The notes beneath the pieces are model-generated. The model saw only the letters and a program-made list of their open reading frames with translations, was not told where the DNA came from and searched no databases. From Pseudonocardia sp. (lineage in GTDB: Bacteria > Actinomycetota > Actinomycetes > Mycobacteriales > Pseudonocardiaceae), in NCBI RefSeq assembly GCF_025965585.1, contig NZ_JAOPWR010000408.1:1-54987 (forward strand): a stretch of DNA of 54,987 bases, read 5' to 3'. The translations under genes and the position numbers were made by a program. This document shows positions 40,852 through 50,289 of this stretch, one piece after another. The stretch's first letter is position 1. Each line of letters begins with the position of its first letter.

Positions 40852-41523
40852 ATGCCGACATCCACCGATGACCGAGTGCTGACCGAGGCCGTGCGGATCG
40901 CGGTGGTCGACGACCACCGCGTGTTCACCGACCTCCTGTCCTATGCGCTCTCGACCCAGCCCTGGCTCACCTGCGTGGGCACCGCGTCGACGGCCGCGGC
41001 AGGCGTCGCGATGGTGGCGGACCTGCGTCCCGACGTCGTCGTGATGGACATCGAGATGCCTCGGCAGGACGGGCTCGCGGCCACCCGCAGGATCCGGGAG
41101 ATCGCGCCCGACGTCGTGATCGTCATCGTCTCGGCCCACCGGGACCCGGAATGGGTCGGCAAGGCCGCGCGGGCCGGCGCGTCGGCGTTCGTCGCGAAGA
41201 ACGGCCCCTTCGAGGAGTTGCTCGACGTTCTGCAGCGGGTCCGGCAGGGGTCCATGCTCGTGGCCCCGTCCACATACCGCGGCGCCACGGCCGACAGCGA
41301 CGCGTCGATGATCGTCCCGGTGCTCACCCAGCGCGAGCACGACGTGCTGGCCGGCCTCAACCGCGGCCTGACGCCGACGGCGATCGCGGTGGAGCTGGGG
41401 ATCCGTCTGGAGACCTGTCGCGGGTACGTCAAGGCGCTGCACGCGAAGCTGGGCGCCCACTCCCAGCTGGAGGCCCTGGTCCGGGCGCAGCGGCTCGGCC
41501 TCGTCGATGCCGCCGACGAGTAG
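40852..41523 (+). CDS. NarL-type response regulator
   Basis: 223 residues. Receiver: IAVVDDHRVFTDLL near residue 16, phosphoacceptor Asp in VVVMDIEMPRQDG (near 63), Lys in FVAKNG (near 113). LuxR helix-turn-helix: LTQREHDVLAGLNRG, TAIAVELGI, then RGYVKALHAKLG (about residues 158-205). ATG has GAGGGAG five bases upstream. The kinase gene overlaps its 3' end by 17 bases. It is divergent from the glycan operon and probably controls it and the RTX peroxidase gene (inference from position and shared motif). Confidence 0.92.
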   Translation: MPTSTDDRVLTEAVRIAVVDDHRVFTDLLSYALSTQPWLTCVGTASTAAAGVAMVADLRPDVVVMDIEMPRQDGLAATRRIREIAPDVVIVIVSAHRDPEWVGKAARAGASAFVAKNGPFEELLDVLQRVRQGSMLVAPSTYRGATADSDASMIVPVLTQREHDVLAGLNRGLTPTAIAVELGIRLETCRGYVKALHAKLGAHSQLEALVRAQRLGLVDAADE

Positions 41524-42904
41524 CCCGGGGGCACCGAGCCGCAGCCGGGTGCGCCGCGACCTCCTGACCTCCGTCGGTGTGGGGCTGCTGGTCACGATCG
41601 TCATCTCGATCGGGGCGCTGATCGTCATCGGGCACGTCGCCCGGCAGCAGGCCATGCACGAGGACGAGCGGATCACCCGGCGGCTGGCCGACATGGTCAT
41701 GGCCGCCCCTCTGGACGCGGCGCTGGCCGGGGATGCGGAGCAGCGCTCCCACCTGGACCGGCTGGTGCAGGCACGGCTGCGCGACGGCACGATCTCGCGT
41801 ATCGACGTGTGGGCGATCGACGGCCTCGTGGTCTACGCCGACGACGCCACGAAGATCGGCCAGCGCTTCCCCGTGCCCGATGAGGCCGTCGACGCGATCG
41901 AGCGCGGCATCACGAGCTCCGGGGTCGAGCTGCACCCGGAGACCGGCCCCACGCCGGAGCCCGTTCAGGTCGACGTCTACGTCCCCCTGCGCCTCCCCGG
42001 TGGCCGCGTGCTCGCGTTCGAGGCCTACTTCGGCTACCGCGCGGTCGAGCGCCACACCGCGGCGCTCACCGCACAGCTGGTCGTGCCGGTCATCGGGGCG
42101 CTCGCGCTCCTGCAGCTCGTACAGATCCCCATCGCCGTGTCGCTCGCCCGCCGGGTCCGCCGCCACGAGGCCGACCGCGCCCGCCTCCTGGAACAGGCGC
42201 TGTCCGCGTCCGAACAGGAACGGGCGGAGATCGCCTCGGCCCTGCACGACGGCGTGGTGCAGGACCTCGCCGGCATCGGGTACGCGCTCGGGGCCATGAG
42301 CCTGTCGGAGGCGCCCGAGCGCCGCGACATCACCCGTCATCTGGCCAGAGCGGTCCGGGACGCCGCCGAGGCGCTGCGCAAGCTCGTCGTCAGCATCTAC
42401 CCGCCCGACCTGAGCGGCGCCGGGCTCGCCGCCGCCGTCACCGGGCTCGTGACGCCGATGCGCGACGCCGGCATCGTCGCGCGGGTCGAGACGGAGCCCC
42501 TGCCGCCACTGGACCCGGACGTCGCCGCGACGCTCTACCGCGCGGCCCGCGAGGCCCTCGCCAACGTCGCGAAGCACGCGCAGGCCGGAGCCGTCGACGT
42601 CCGGCTCGCCCCCGACCACGATGCACGGTGGGAGGGGCGCGACGCCGTCCTGCTGCGGGTGTCCGACGACGGCGTCGGCCCCCCGGAGCACGCTCTCGCG
42701 CGCCGCACGGACGGCCATCTGGGGCTGACGATGCTGGCCGACCGGCTCGCCGCGATCGGCGGCGAGCTGACCGTCGTCCCGGGTCAGCGGTGCGGCACCG
42801 TGGCCGAGGCCCGGATGCCGGCCCGCGTCGCCACGGCCGTGCCGACGCCACGGCGGCGGGCGACCCGCAGGCGCCCACCGCTCACCGTCGACGCGACCGG
42901 CTGA
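41507..42904 (+). CDS. NarX/DegS-type membrane sensor histidine kinase
   Basis: 465 residues. Helices at about 20-45 and 190-212 enclose an extracytoplasmic sensor of about 145 residues (dCache/PAS-like position, with RIDVWAIDGLVVYADD). The HisKA_3 motif ERAEIASALHDGVVQDL places the phosphoacceptor His near residue 247. The HATPase shows AREALANVAKHA (near 348) and GHLGLTMLADR (near 404). It pairs with the overlapping regulator gene. The C-terminal Arg/Pro tail is of no known function. Confidence 0.9.
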   Translation: MPPTSSPGAPSRSRVRRDLLTSVGVGLLVTIVISIGALIVIGHVARQQAMHEDERITRRLADMVMAAPLDAALAGDAEQRSHLDRLVQARLRDGTISRIDVWAIDGLVVYADDATKIGQRFPVPDEAVDAIERGITSSGVELHPETGPTPEPVQVDVYVPLRLPGGRVLAFEAYFGYRAVERHTAALTAQLVVPVIGALALLQLVQIPIAVSLARRVRRHEADRARLLEQALSASEQERAEIASALHDGVVQDLAGIGYALGAMSLSEAPERRDITRHLARAVRDAAEALRKLVVSIYPPDLSGAGLAAAVTGLVTPMRDAGIVARVETEPLPPLDPDVAATLYRAAREALANVAKHAQAGAVDVRLAPDHDARWEGRDAVLLRVSDDGVGPPEHALARRTDGHLGLTMLADRLAAIGGELTVVPGQRCGTVAEARMPARVATAVPTPRRRATRRRPPLTVDATG

Positions 42905-42963
42905 CGCGCGGGTCACACCGCGCCGGCTCGGCGGAACGGGGCCGCACCCGGCAGGATCCCCCG

Positions 42964-44697
42964 GTGACCGATTTCGCCGTATGGGCGCCAGAGCGTGACC
43001 ATGTCCGGGTGCTGGTCGACGGGTCGCCGCACCCCATGACCCGCAACGGGGCCGGCTGGTGGCGGGCCACCGTCGACGCGGGCCCCGGCACCGCCTACGC
43101 CTACCTCCTCGACGACGACGAGACCCCGCTCCCCGACCCGCGTTCCCGCTGGCAGCCCGCCGGCGTGCACGGCGCCAGCCGTGTCTACGACGAGCAGGGC
43201 TTCTTCTGGACCGACCGCTCCTGGACCGGCAGGCAGCTCCCCGGCAGCGTGCTCTACGAGCTCCACATCGGCACGTTCACCCCGGCCGGCACGTTCGACT
43301 CGGCGATCGAGCGGCTCGACCACCTCGCGCAGCTCGGCGTCGACCTCGTCGAGGTGCTGCCCGTCAACGCCGTGGACGGGCCGCGCAACTGGGGCTACGA
43401 CGGCGTCGGCTGGTACGCGGTCACCGAGAACTACGGCGGCCCGGACGGCTTCAAGCGCTTCGTCGACGCCTGCCACGCCCGCGACATGGGCGTGGTGCTC
43501 GACGTCGTCTACAACCACCTGGGCCCGTCGGGCGCCTACCTGGACCGGTTCGGCCCCTACTTCGCCGGCTCGAACATCTGGGGCCCGACGGTCAACCTCG
43601 ACGGCGCGCAGTCCGAGCCGGTGCGCCGCTACATCATCGACAACGCGCTGATGTGGCTGCGCGACTTCCACGTCGACGGGCTGCGCCTCGACGCCGTGCA
43701 CGCGCTGCGCGACACCCGCGCCACCCACGTGCTGGAGCAGCTGGCCGTCGAGGTGGAGTCGCTGTCCACGCACGTGGGACGGCCGCTGTCGCTCATCGCG
43801 GAGTCCGACCTCAACGACCCGAAGCTCGTCACGGCCCGCGAGGGTGGCGGCTACGGCCTGCACGCCCAGTGGACCGACGACATCCACCACAGCCTGCACT
43901 CCACGCTCACGGGCGAGGGACAGGGCTACTACGCCGACTTCGCCGCAGCCGGGCTCACCGGCCTCGCGCATGTGTTCACGCGCGCGTTCCTGCACGAGGG
44001 CACGTGGTCGAGCTTCCGGCAGCGCAACCACGGCGCGCCCGTCGACACGCGGCGAATCCCGGGCCACCGGTTCCTGGCCTACCTGCAGAACCACGACCAG
44101 ATCGGCAACCGCGCCACCGGCGACCGGCTCACCCGGACCCTCTCGCCCGGTCTCCTCGCGTGCGGGGCCGCGCTGGTGCTCTGCTCGCCGTTCACGCCGA
44201 TGCTGTTCATGGGCGAGGAGTGGGGTGCACGCACCCCGTGGCAGTTCTTCTCCTACTTCCCCGATCCCGACCTGCGCGAGGCCGTCCGCAAGGGCCGCAC
44301 CGCCGAGTTCGCCGAGCACGGCTGGGGCGACGTCGAGGTGCCCGATCCCAACGCCGAGAGCACCTTCGAGGACTCCAAGCTCGACTGGGACGAGCCCAGC
44401 CAGGAGCCGCACGCCACGCTGCTGGCGGTGTACCGCGAGCTGATCGCGCTGCGGAAGGCGTGGCCGGAGCTGTCCGACCCGTGGCTGGACGAGGTGGAGA
44501 TCGACATCGACGACGAGGCCCGCACCGTGGTGCTGCACCGCGGGCGGCTGCGGGTCGCGGTCAACCTCGGCACCGAGACCGCGGCGCTGACCGTCGGCCC
44601 GATCAGCCGGATCCTGCTGGCCACCGAGCCGGTCGTGGGCGAGGACGACGCGCTCGCGCTGCCGGCGGAGTCGTTCGCGATCGTGCAGCTGGCCTGA
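42964..44697 (+). CDS. treZ: Malto-oligosyltrehalose trehalohydrolase TreZ
   Basis: 577 residues, GH13. It releases trehalose from the end made by TreY. The short N-terminal domain (FAVWAPERDHVRVLVDG) is followed by VLYELHIGTFTPAGTF (near residue 96), region I DVVYNHLGPSG (near 180), nucleophile region DGLRLDAVHAL (near 238), IAESDLND with the acid/base Glu (near 278) and QNHDQIGNRATG (near 377). GTG at 42964 has AGGA about eight bases upstream. It is split from glgX-treY by the surface-glycan/peroxidase block, yet keeps their orientation. Confidence 0.96.
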   Translation: MTDFAVWAPERDHVRVLVDGSPHPMTRNGAGWWRATVDAGPGTAYAYLLDDDETPLPDPRSRWQPAGVHGASRVYDEQGFFWTDRSWTGRQLPGSVLYELHIGTFTPAGTFDSAIERLDHLAQLGVDLVEVLPVNAVDGPRNWGYDGVGWYAVTENYGGPDGFKRFVDACHARDMGVVLDVVYNHLGPSGAYLDRFGPYFAGSNIWGPTVNLDGAQSEPVRRYIIDNALMWLRDFHVDGLRLDAVHALRDTRATHVLEQLAVEVESLSTHVGRPLSLIAESDLNDPKLVTAREGGGYGLHAQWTDDIHHSLHSTLTGEGQGYYADFAAAGLTGLAHVFTRAFLHEGTWSSFRQRNHGAPVDTRRIPGHRFLAYLQNHDQIGNRATGDRLTRTLSPGLLACGAALVLCSPFTPMLFMGEEWGARTPWQFFSYFPDPDLREAVRKGRTAEFAEHGWGDVEVPDPNAESTFEDSKLDWDEPSQEPHATLLAVYRELIALRKAWPELSDPWLDEVEIDIDDEARTVVLHRGRLRVAVNLGTETAALTVGPISRILLATEPVVGEDDALALPAESFAIVQLA

Positions 44698-44700
44698 CGC

Positions 44701-44783
44701 CACCCCGATCCGCGCGCCGTTTCGCGTCCTCGCACCGTCCACGGAGGGTGCGAGGACGCGAAATCGCGCGCAGATCGGGGGTG
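44701..44783. repeat. Long inverted repeat after treZ
   Basis: Inner arms of 17 bases are perfect (TTTCGCGTCCTCGCACC at 44720-44736 with its complement at 44747-44763), loop ten bases. Outer arms (CACCCCGATC with GATCGGGGGTG, plus GCGCGC on each side) extend the stem to the ends. It starts four bases after the treZ stop and may act as a terminator, but it is long enough to be a REP-like mobile or structural element. Confidence 0.7.
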
Positions 44784-44930
44784 TGGCCCGGTACGCCAGT
44801 CCATGATGCGGGCGGCGGTGCTGCAGGGCCAGGACGCGAAGGCGGCGCTGACCGCGGCGCCGACGAAGGCGGACGGCGAGATCGCGGCGTACGACCAGGC
44901 ACTGGGTACAACCAGGCACTGGGCAGCTGA
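44782..44930 (+). pseudogene. Relic of a solute-binding-protein C-terminus
   Basis: The frame reads RQSMMRAAVLQGQDAKAA, then LTAAPTKADGEIAAYDQALG, which resembles the final helices of ABC sugar-binding proteins. No upstream part, signal peptide or permease gene exists. ACCAGGCACTGGG occurs twice (44894-44906, 44911-44923), duplicating the end of the relic and shifting the frame past its expected stop. Confidence 0.5.
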
Positions 44931-44944
44931 TCCCACGAACGACG

Positions 44945-44977
44945 AAGGGCCGCTCCCCCGTGCGGGAAGCGGCCCTT
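44945..44977 (-). terminator. Terminator of mdh
   Basis: AAGGGCCGCT and AGCGGCCCTT form a ten-bp stem 17 bases beyond the mdh stop on the minus strand. Confidence 0.65.
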
Positions 44978-44993
44978 GTCGTGTGCTCGGAGG

Positions 44994-46094
<1,101 letters not shown>

Positions 46095-46095
46095 C

Positions 46096-46101
46096 TACCG
46101 T
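46096..46101 (+). promoter_or_regulatory. -10 box (TACCGT) of the proline-rich membrane protein gene
   Basis: TACCGT ends six bases before the GTG at 46108, the same leaderless arrangement as in several neighbours. Confidence 0.45.
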
Positions 46102-46107
46102 GCGACC

Positions 46108-46530
46108 GTGGGGAACCCGGACGAGCGCGAGCCCGACCCGCCGTCGTGGGCCGGTGCCCCCGCCTATATGCCGCATCCCGAGCTGCCGCCGCACGCCCCG
46201 ATGCCGGGCGCGCCGCCGTATCCCGCGAACACCGACCACCCGCCGCCCCCGGTGAACGGGGCGCCCGCCCGCACCGGGTTCCTGTCGACGCTGGCCGCTG
46301 CGGCGGCCTGGGCCCTGGTCGACCTGCTGCTGGTGCTGCTGGTGCTCGGCCTGCCGACGGGGGCCACGGCTGTCCGGCTCGCGGCCGGACTGGTGGTGAC
46401 GGTGCTGGTCACGGCCGTGGGCGTGTGGCTGGTCGCCCGCCGGCGGGCGTGGGGGTTCGGGTTGCTGCTGCTGGCCACCGCGCCGGTGTTCTGGATCCTC
46501 CGCGCGATCGTGACTGCACTGCTGGGCTGA
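46108..46530 (+). CDS. Proline-rich membrane protein of unknown function
   Basis: 140 residues. Residues 1-53 are Pro-rich and hydrophilic (PPSWAGAPAYMPHPE, PPYP). Three membrane helices follow (about 60-80, 85-105 and 112-135). I recognise no family; this layout is common in small actinobacterial envelope proteins. The start was fixed at 46108 by the TACCGT box. It is divergent from mdh and convergent with metX. Confidence 0.65.
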   Translation: MGNPDEREPDPPSWAGAPAYMPHPELPPHAPMPGAPPYPANTDHPPPPVNGAPARTGFLSTLAAAAAWALVDLLLVLLVLGLPTGATAVRLAAGLVVTVLVTAVGVWLVARRRAWGFGLLLLATAPVFWILRAIVTALLG

Positions 46531-46674
46531 GCTCCCGGCGACGACCACAGCGCAGGCGGCGGCCCGGCTGCGGCGGCCCGGCGGCGGCGCTACCGGGCCG
46601 GTTCTGGCGCTCCGGCAGGTATTCGGCCGTCGCGGCGCCCGCGATTGCTGCCGGACCGGCAGACGGGCCGGGCG

Positions 46675-47784
46675 CTACTCCGCGAGCGCGCGCCTCAGCA
46701 CCGCCCCGACCTGTTCGGTCTCCACCAGGAAGCCGTCATGGCCGCGGTCGCTCGTCACCACGTCCAGCTCCACGCCGAGGGCGTCGGCCAGCTCCCGCTG
46801 CTGGTGCAGGGGGTAGAGCCGGTCGGTGTCGACGCCGACGACGGTGGCCCGGGCGGTGACGCCCGCCAGAGCCGCCGCCGTACCGCCGCGACCGCGGCCG
46901 ACCTCGTGGCTGTTCATCGCAAGGTTCAGGGCCACGTAGCTGCCGGCGTCGAAGCGGGCGATGAGGCCGTCCGCGGCGTGCTCGAGGTAGCTCTCGACGG
47001 CGAACAGGCCGCCGCGCAGCGGGTCCGACCCGTCCTGAGGGGCGCGCCCGAACCGGTCGTCCACCTCGCTGGCGGTGCGGTAGCTCAGGTGTGCGATCCG
47101 CCGTCCGATGCTCAGGCCGGTGTCGGGGCTGACGCCGTGGACCGCGTAGTCGCCGCCGTGCCAGAGCGGGTCGGCGCGCACGGCGTCGACCTGGATGCGG
47201 CACAGCCCCACCTGGTCGGCGCTGGCCTCGGCCGCGGACGCCAGCACGATCATGCGTTCCACGCGTTCGGGCCTCGCCACCGCCCACTCCAGCGCCCGCA
47301 TCCCGCCCATCGAGCCGCCGACGACCGCGGCCCAGCGGTCGACGCCGAGCGCGTCGGCCAGCGGGATCTCGGCGGCGACCTGGTCGCGGATGGTGGTCAG
47401 CGGCCAGCGGCTCCCCCACGCCCGGCCGTCCTCGGCGAGCGACGAGGGGCCGGTGCTGCCCTGGCAGCCGCCGATCACGTTGGTGCAGACGACGAACCAG
47501 CGGTCGGTGTCGATGGCGCCGCCCGGCCCGACGACGTCCGCCCACCATCCCGCGGTCAGGTGCCCGTCGCCCTCGGGGCCGACGACGTGGCTGTCGCCCG
47601 AGAGCGCGTGCTGGATCAGCACGGCGTTGTCACCGGTGAACGTGCCCCACGTCTCGTAGGCGATGCGGACGGCAGGCAGGTGGCCGCCCAGCTCGAGGTC
47701 GAGCGGACCGATGTCGAGAAAGCGCCGGTTCCCGGCGGGGTCACCCTCGTGCCACGCCCCCCGCCGCGTGACGACCGCGGTCAC
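46675..47784 (-). CDS. metX: Homoserine O-acetyltransferase MetX
   Basis: 369 residues, alpha/beta hydrolase fold. It acetylates homoserine with acetyl-CoA, supplying MetY. QHALSGDSHVVG (near residue 58), TNVIGGCQGSTGPSS (near 101), the nucleophile elbow GGSMGGMRALEW (near 155), and the C-terminal DTDRLYPLHQQ and SDRGHDGFLVE segments with the catalytic Asp and His are visible. GTG at 47784 overlaps the CoA-binding gene stop as GTGA. Last gene of the metY - CoA-binding - metX operon. Confidence 0.95.
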   Translation of the reverse strand: MTAVVTRRGAWHEGDPAGNRRFLDIGPLDLELGGHLPAVRIAYETWGTFTGDNAVLIQHALSGDSHVVGPEGDGHLTAGWWADVVGPGGAIDTDRWFVVCTNVIGGCQGSTGPSSLAEDGRAWGSRWPLTTIRDQVAAEIPLADALGVDRWAAVVGGSMGGMRALEWAVARPERVERMIVLASAAEASADQVGLCRIQVDAVRADPLWHGGDYAVHGVSPDTGLSIGRRIAHLSYRTASEVDDRFGRAPQDGSDPLRGGLFAVESYLEHAADGLIARFDAGSYVALNLAMNSHEVGRGRGGTAAALAGVTARATVVGVDTDRLYPLHQQRELADALGVELDVVTSDRGHDGFLVETEQVGAVLRRALAE

Positions 47785-48266
47785 CGCTCCCGCCTGCGCG
47801 AGCTGATCACACCCGTGTCGAAACCCGCCAGGTGCAGGCCGCCGTGGAAGCGGGCGTGCTCGACCTTGAGGCAGCGGTCCATCACGACCTGCAGCCCGGC
47901 CGCCTCCGCGCGCCGGGCGACGACCTCGTCGACGAGACCGAACTGGAGCCAGAAGGTCTGCACCCCCGCCGGGAGGGCCAGCACGTCGTCGAGGACGGCG
48001 GGCAGGTCCTCCTTGCGGCGGAACACGTCGACGAGATCGGGGACGACGGGCAGGTCGGCCAGCGACTTGTACACCGGCCGGCCGAGGATCTCGGTGGCGT
48101 TGGGGTTGACGAAGTACACGTCGTAGCTCGTGCTCGCCAGCAGGTAGGTGCCGACGAAGTTGCTGGCCCGCGCCGGGTTGGGCGAGGCGCCGACCATCGC
48201 GACCGTGCGCGTCTCCCGGAGGATCTTCTGCCGCGCCGTCGCGGACGGGTTCTCCCAGCTGCTCAT
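47781..48266 (-). CDS. CoA-binding domain protein (Rossmann fold, YccU-like)
   Basis: 161 residues. The fold starts TVAMVGASPNPARASNFVG (near residue 22), with VYFVNPNATEILGRPVYKSLADLP (near 50) and VVMDRCLKVEHARF near the end, typical of the succinyl-CoA-synthetase-like CoA_binding_2 family, whose function is not established. It overlaps metY (ATGA) and metX (GTGA) by four bases on each side, so translation is tightly coupled with sulfur-amino-acid synthesis. A role in acetyl-CoA/homoserine or persulfide metabolism is possible (inference). Confidence 0.88.
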   Translation of the reverse strand: MSSWENPSATARQKILRETRTVAMVGASPNPARASNFVGTYLLASTSYDVYFVNPNATEILGRPVYKSLADLPVVPDLVDVFRRKEDLPAVLDDVLALPAGVQTFWLQFGLVDEVVARRAEAAGLQVVMDRCLKVEHARFHGGLHLAGFDTGVISSRRRER

Positions 48267-49558
48267 GAGCCGGTCTTCGACGCCGCGGCGAGCGCCTGGT
48301 CGAGGTCCCACAGGATGTCGTCCACGTCCTCGAGCCCGACGCTGATGCGCACGAGGTCCTCCGGCACGCCGGCGTCGCGCAGCTGCTCGGTGGTGAGCTG
48401 CTGGTGGGTGGTGGAGCCGGGGTGCAGCACGAGCGTGCGGACGTCGCCGATGTTGGCGAGGTGGCTGCACAGCTGCACCGACTCGATGAACCTCTGCCCG
48501 GCCTCGCGGCCGCCCTTCACCCCGAACGAGAAGACGGCACCGGGGCCCTGCGGCAGGTACTTCTGGGCGAGTGCGTGGTCGGGGTGGTCGGGCAGGCCCG
48601 CCCACCGCACGTAGGAGACCCGGGAGTCGGCGTGCAGCCATTCGGCGACGGCGCGGGCGTTCGCCACGTGGGCCTCCATCCGCTGCGGCAGCGTCTCCAC
48701 GCCCTGCAGCAGCAGGAACGCGCTGTGCGCCGACAGCGACGCGCCCACATCGCGCAGCTGCTCGGCGCGGAGCTTGGTGAGGAAGCCGAACTCCTGGAAG
48801 TTGCCCCACCAGTTGAGGCCGCCGTAGGACGGGATCGGCTCGGTCATCTGCGGGAAGTGGCCGTTGCCCCAGTCGAAGCGCCCAGACTCGATCACCACAC
48901 CACCGAGCGTGGTGCCGTGGCCGCCGAGGAACTTGGTGGCGGAGTGGATCACGATGTCGGCGCCGTGCTCGATGGGGCGGCACAGGTACGGAGTGGCCAT
49001 CGTGGCGTCGACGATCAGCGGGAGCCCCGCGGCGTGCGCGACGTCGGCGAGCCCGCTGATGTCGGCCACCGCGCCGGACGGGTTGGACACGACCTCGGCG
49101 AACACGAGCTTCGTGGCCGGTGTGATGGCCGCGGCGAAGTCGGCGGGGTTCCCACCCGGGACGAACGAGGTGTCCACACCGAACCGGCGCAGCGTGACGT
49201 CGAGCTGGGTGATGGTGCCGCCGTAGAGGCCGGCCGCGGCGACGATGTGGTCGCCGGCACCCGCGAGGCAGGCGAACGTGAGGAACTCCGCGGCCTGGCC
49301 GCTGCTCGTGGCGACCGCGCCGATGCCGCCCTCGAGGCTCGCGAGCCGCTCCTCCAGCACCGAGACCGTCGGGTTGGCGATCCGGCTGTAGATCAGCCCG
49401 TACTTCTGCAGTGCGAACAGGCTCGCGGCGTCGGTGGTGTCCTCGAACACGAAGCTCGTGGACTGGTAGATCGGGGTGGCTCGGGCGCCGGTGGCCGCGT
49501 CGGGCACCGCCCCCGCGTGCACGGCGCGCGTGCGGAATCCCCAGCTGCGGTCGGACAT
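48263..49558 (-). CDS. metY: O-acetylhomoserine sulfhydrylase MetY
   Basis: 431 residues of the PLP-dependent Cys/Met metabolism family. It makes homocysteine from O-acetylhomoserine and sulfide. Opening GFRTRAVHAGAVPDAATGARATPIYQS, YSRIANPTVSVLEERLASLE (near residue 58), SSGQAAEFLTF (near 85), PLIVDATMATPY (near 178) and the PLP lysine in HSATKFLGGHGTTLGG (near 205) are present. ATG at 49558 has AGGA eight bases upstream and is preferred to ATG at 49567. Confidence 0.94.
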   Translation of the reverse strand: MSDRSWGFRTRAVHAGAVPDAATGARATPIYQSTSFVFEDTTDAASLFALQKYGLIYSRIANPTVSVLEERLASLEGGIGAVATSSGQAAEFLTFACLAGAGDHIVAAAGLYGGTITQLDVTLRRFGVDTSFVPGGNPADFAAAITPATKLVFAEVVSNPSGAVADISGLADVAHAAGLPLIVDATMATPYLCRPIEHGADIVIHSATKFLGGHGTTLGGVVIESGRFDWGNGHFPQMTEPIPSYGGLNWWGNFQEFGFLTKLRAEQLRDVGASLSAHSAFLLLQGVETLPQRMEAHVANARAVAEWLHADSRVSYVRWAGLPDHPDHALAQKYLPQGPGAVFSFGVKGGREAGQRFIESVQLCSHLANIGDVRTLVLHPGSTTHQQLTTEQLRDAGVPEDLVRISVGLEDVDDILWDLDQALAAASKTGS

Positions 49559-49601
49559 GCGCTCCATCCTGCCTCGTCGTGATCCGCCGGGCCCGCCCGG
49601 C

Positions 49602-50126
49602 TCAGCCCGTCACGAGCGTGGTGGTCACCGGTGTGGTGTTGCGGAGGAGGTCGAGCACCGGGCAGTGGGCGTCCACCGCTGCGGCGAGCTCCTCGTACCG
49701 CTCCGGGTCGGCCGGGCCCGACAGCGTCACCCGCACGCGGACCTCGCCGAAGCCCGGGCGCACGGCGTCGTCCAACCCGTAGAAGCCGCGGACGTCGAGG
49801 TCGCCCTCGACGTCGACGGCGATGTCGTCGAGCGGGACGCCGAGCTTGGCCGCCCAGATCCGATAGGTCACGACCTGGCAGGACAGCAGCCCGGCGAGCG
49901 CGTTCTCGACGGGGTTGGGTGCCTCGTCGGCACCGCCGAGAGCGGGCGGCTCGTCGACGACGACGGTGTGGCGGCCGATCCGGATCTCCGAGCGGACGCC
50001 GTCACCACCGGTGCCGGTGGCGCTGAACACCACGCCGGCGAGGTCGGGATCGTCGGCCACCTTCGCCTCCGCGGCGTCGACGATGGCGCGCAGGGCGTCG
50101 TTGCGGGTGGTGGTGGAGGTGGACAC
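49602..50126 (-). CDS. OsmC/Ohr family protein
   Basis: 174 residues. The peroxidatic Cys lies in GLLSCQVVTY (near residue 92) and the resolving Cys in DAHCPVLDLLRNTTPV (near 154), with the family segment PNPVENALAG just before. Members reduce organic or fatty-acid hydroperoxides, often with lipoyl thiols. GTG at 50126 has GGAG seven bases upstream. A short Cys-containing leader ORF ends 25 bases before it, suggesting cysteine- or thiol-linked control. Confidence 0.9.
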   Translation of the reverse strand: MSTSTTTRNDALRAIVDAAEAKVADDPDLAGVVFSATGTGGDGVRSEIRIGRHTVVVDEPPALGGADEAPNPVENALAGLLSCQVVTYRIWAAKLGVPLDDIAVDVEGDLDVRGFYGLDDAVRPGFGEVRVRVTLSGPADPERYEELAAAVDAHCPVLDLLRNTTPVTTTLVTG

Positions 50127-50151
50127 GGGAGAGCTCCGGGGTCTGCTGGGG

Positions 50152-50241
50152 TCAGGGCCGGCGGGGGCCCGGACAGGCGCCGCTGCAGACGACGAGGAAG
50201 TCGACGTGCCGGCGGCGCACGAGGATCGGCAGCACCGGCAT
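50152..50241 (-). CDS. Cys-containing leader peptide upstream of OsmC
   Basis: 29 residues from ATG at 50241, with GGAAGG five bases upstream. It contains VRRRHVDF (residues 8-15) followed by Cys 19 and Cys 23. Short peptides with an RRRHVD motif and late Cys residues are known as leader peptides upstream of sulfur-metabolism genes in actinobacteria, where translation of the Cys codons reports cysteine supply. It ends 25 bases before the OsmC gene. The match is by motif only. Confidence 0.7.
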   Translation of the reverse strand: MPVLPILVRRRHVDFLVVCSGACPGPRRP

Positions 50242-50289
50242 GCGTTCCTTCCTACGCGCCCGGGACCCCCGCGTCGAGTGTGGATCATC

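Noticed and set aside
46531..46674. Possible gene in the gap between the proline-rich membrane protein and metX
   Set aside because: 144 bases between convergent genes with no start/ribosome-site combination or protein-like frame.
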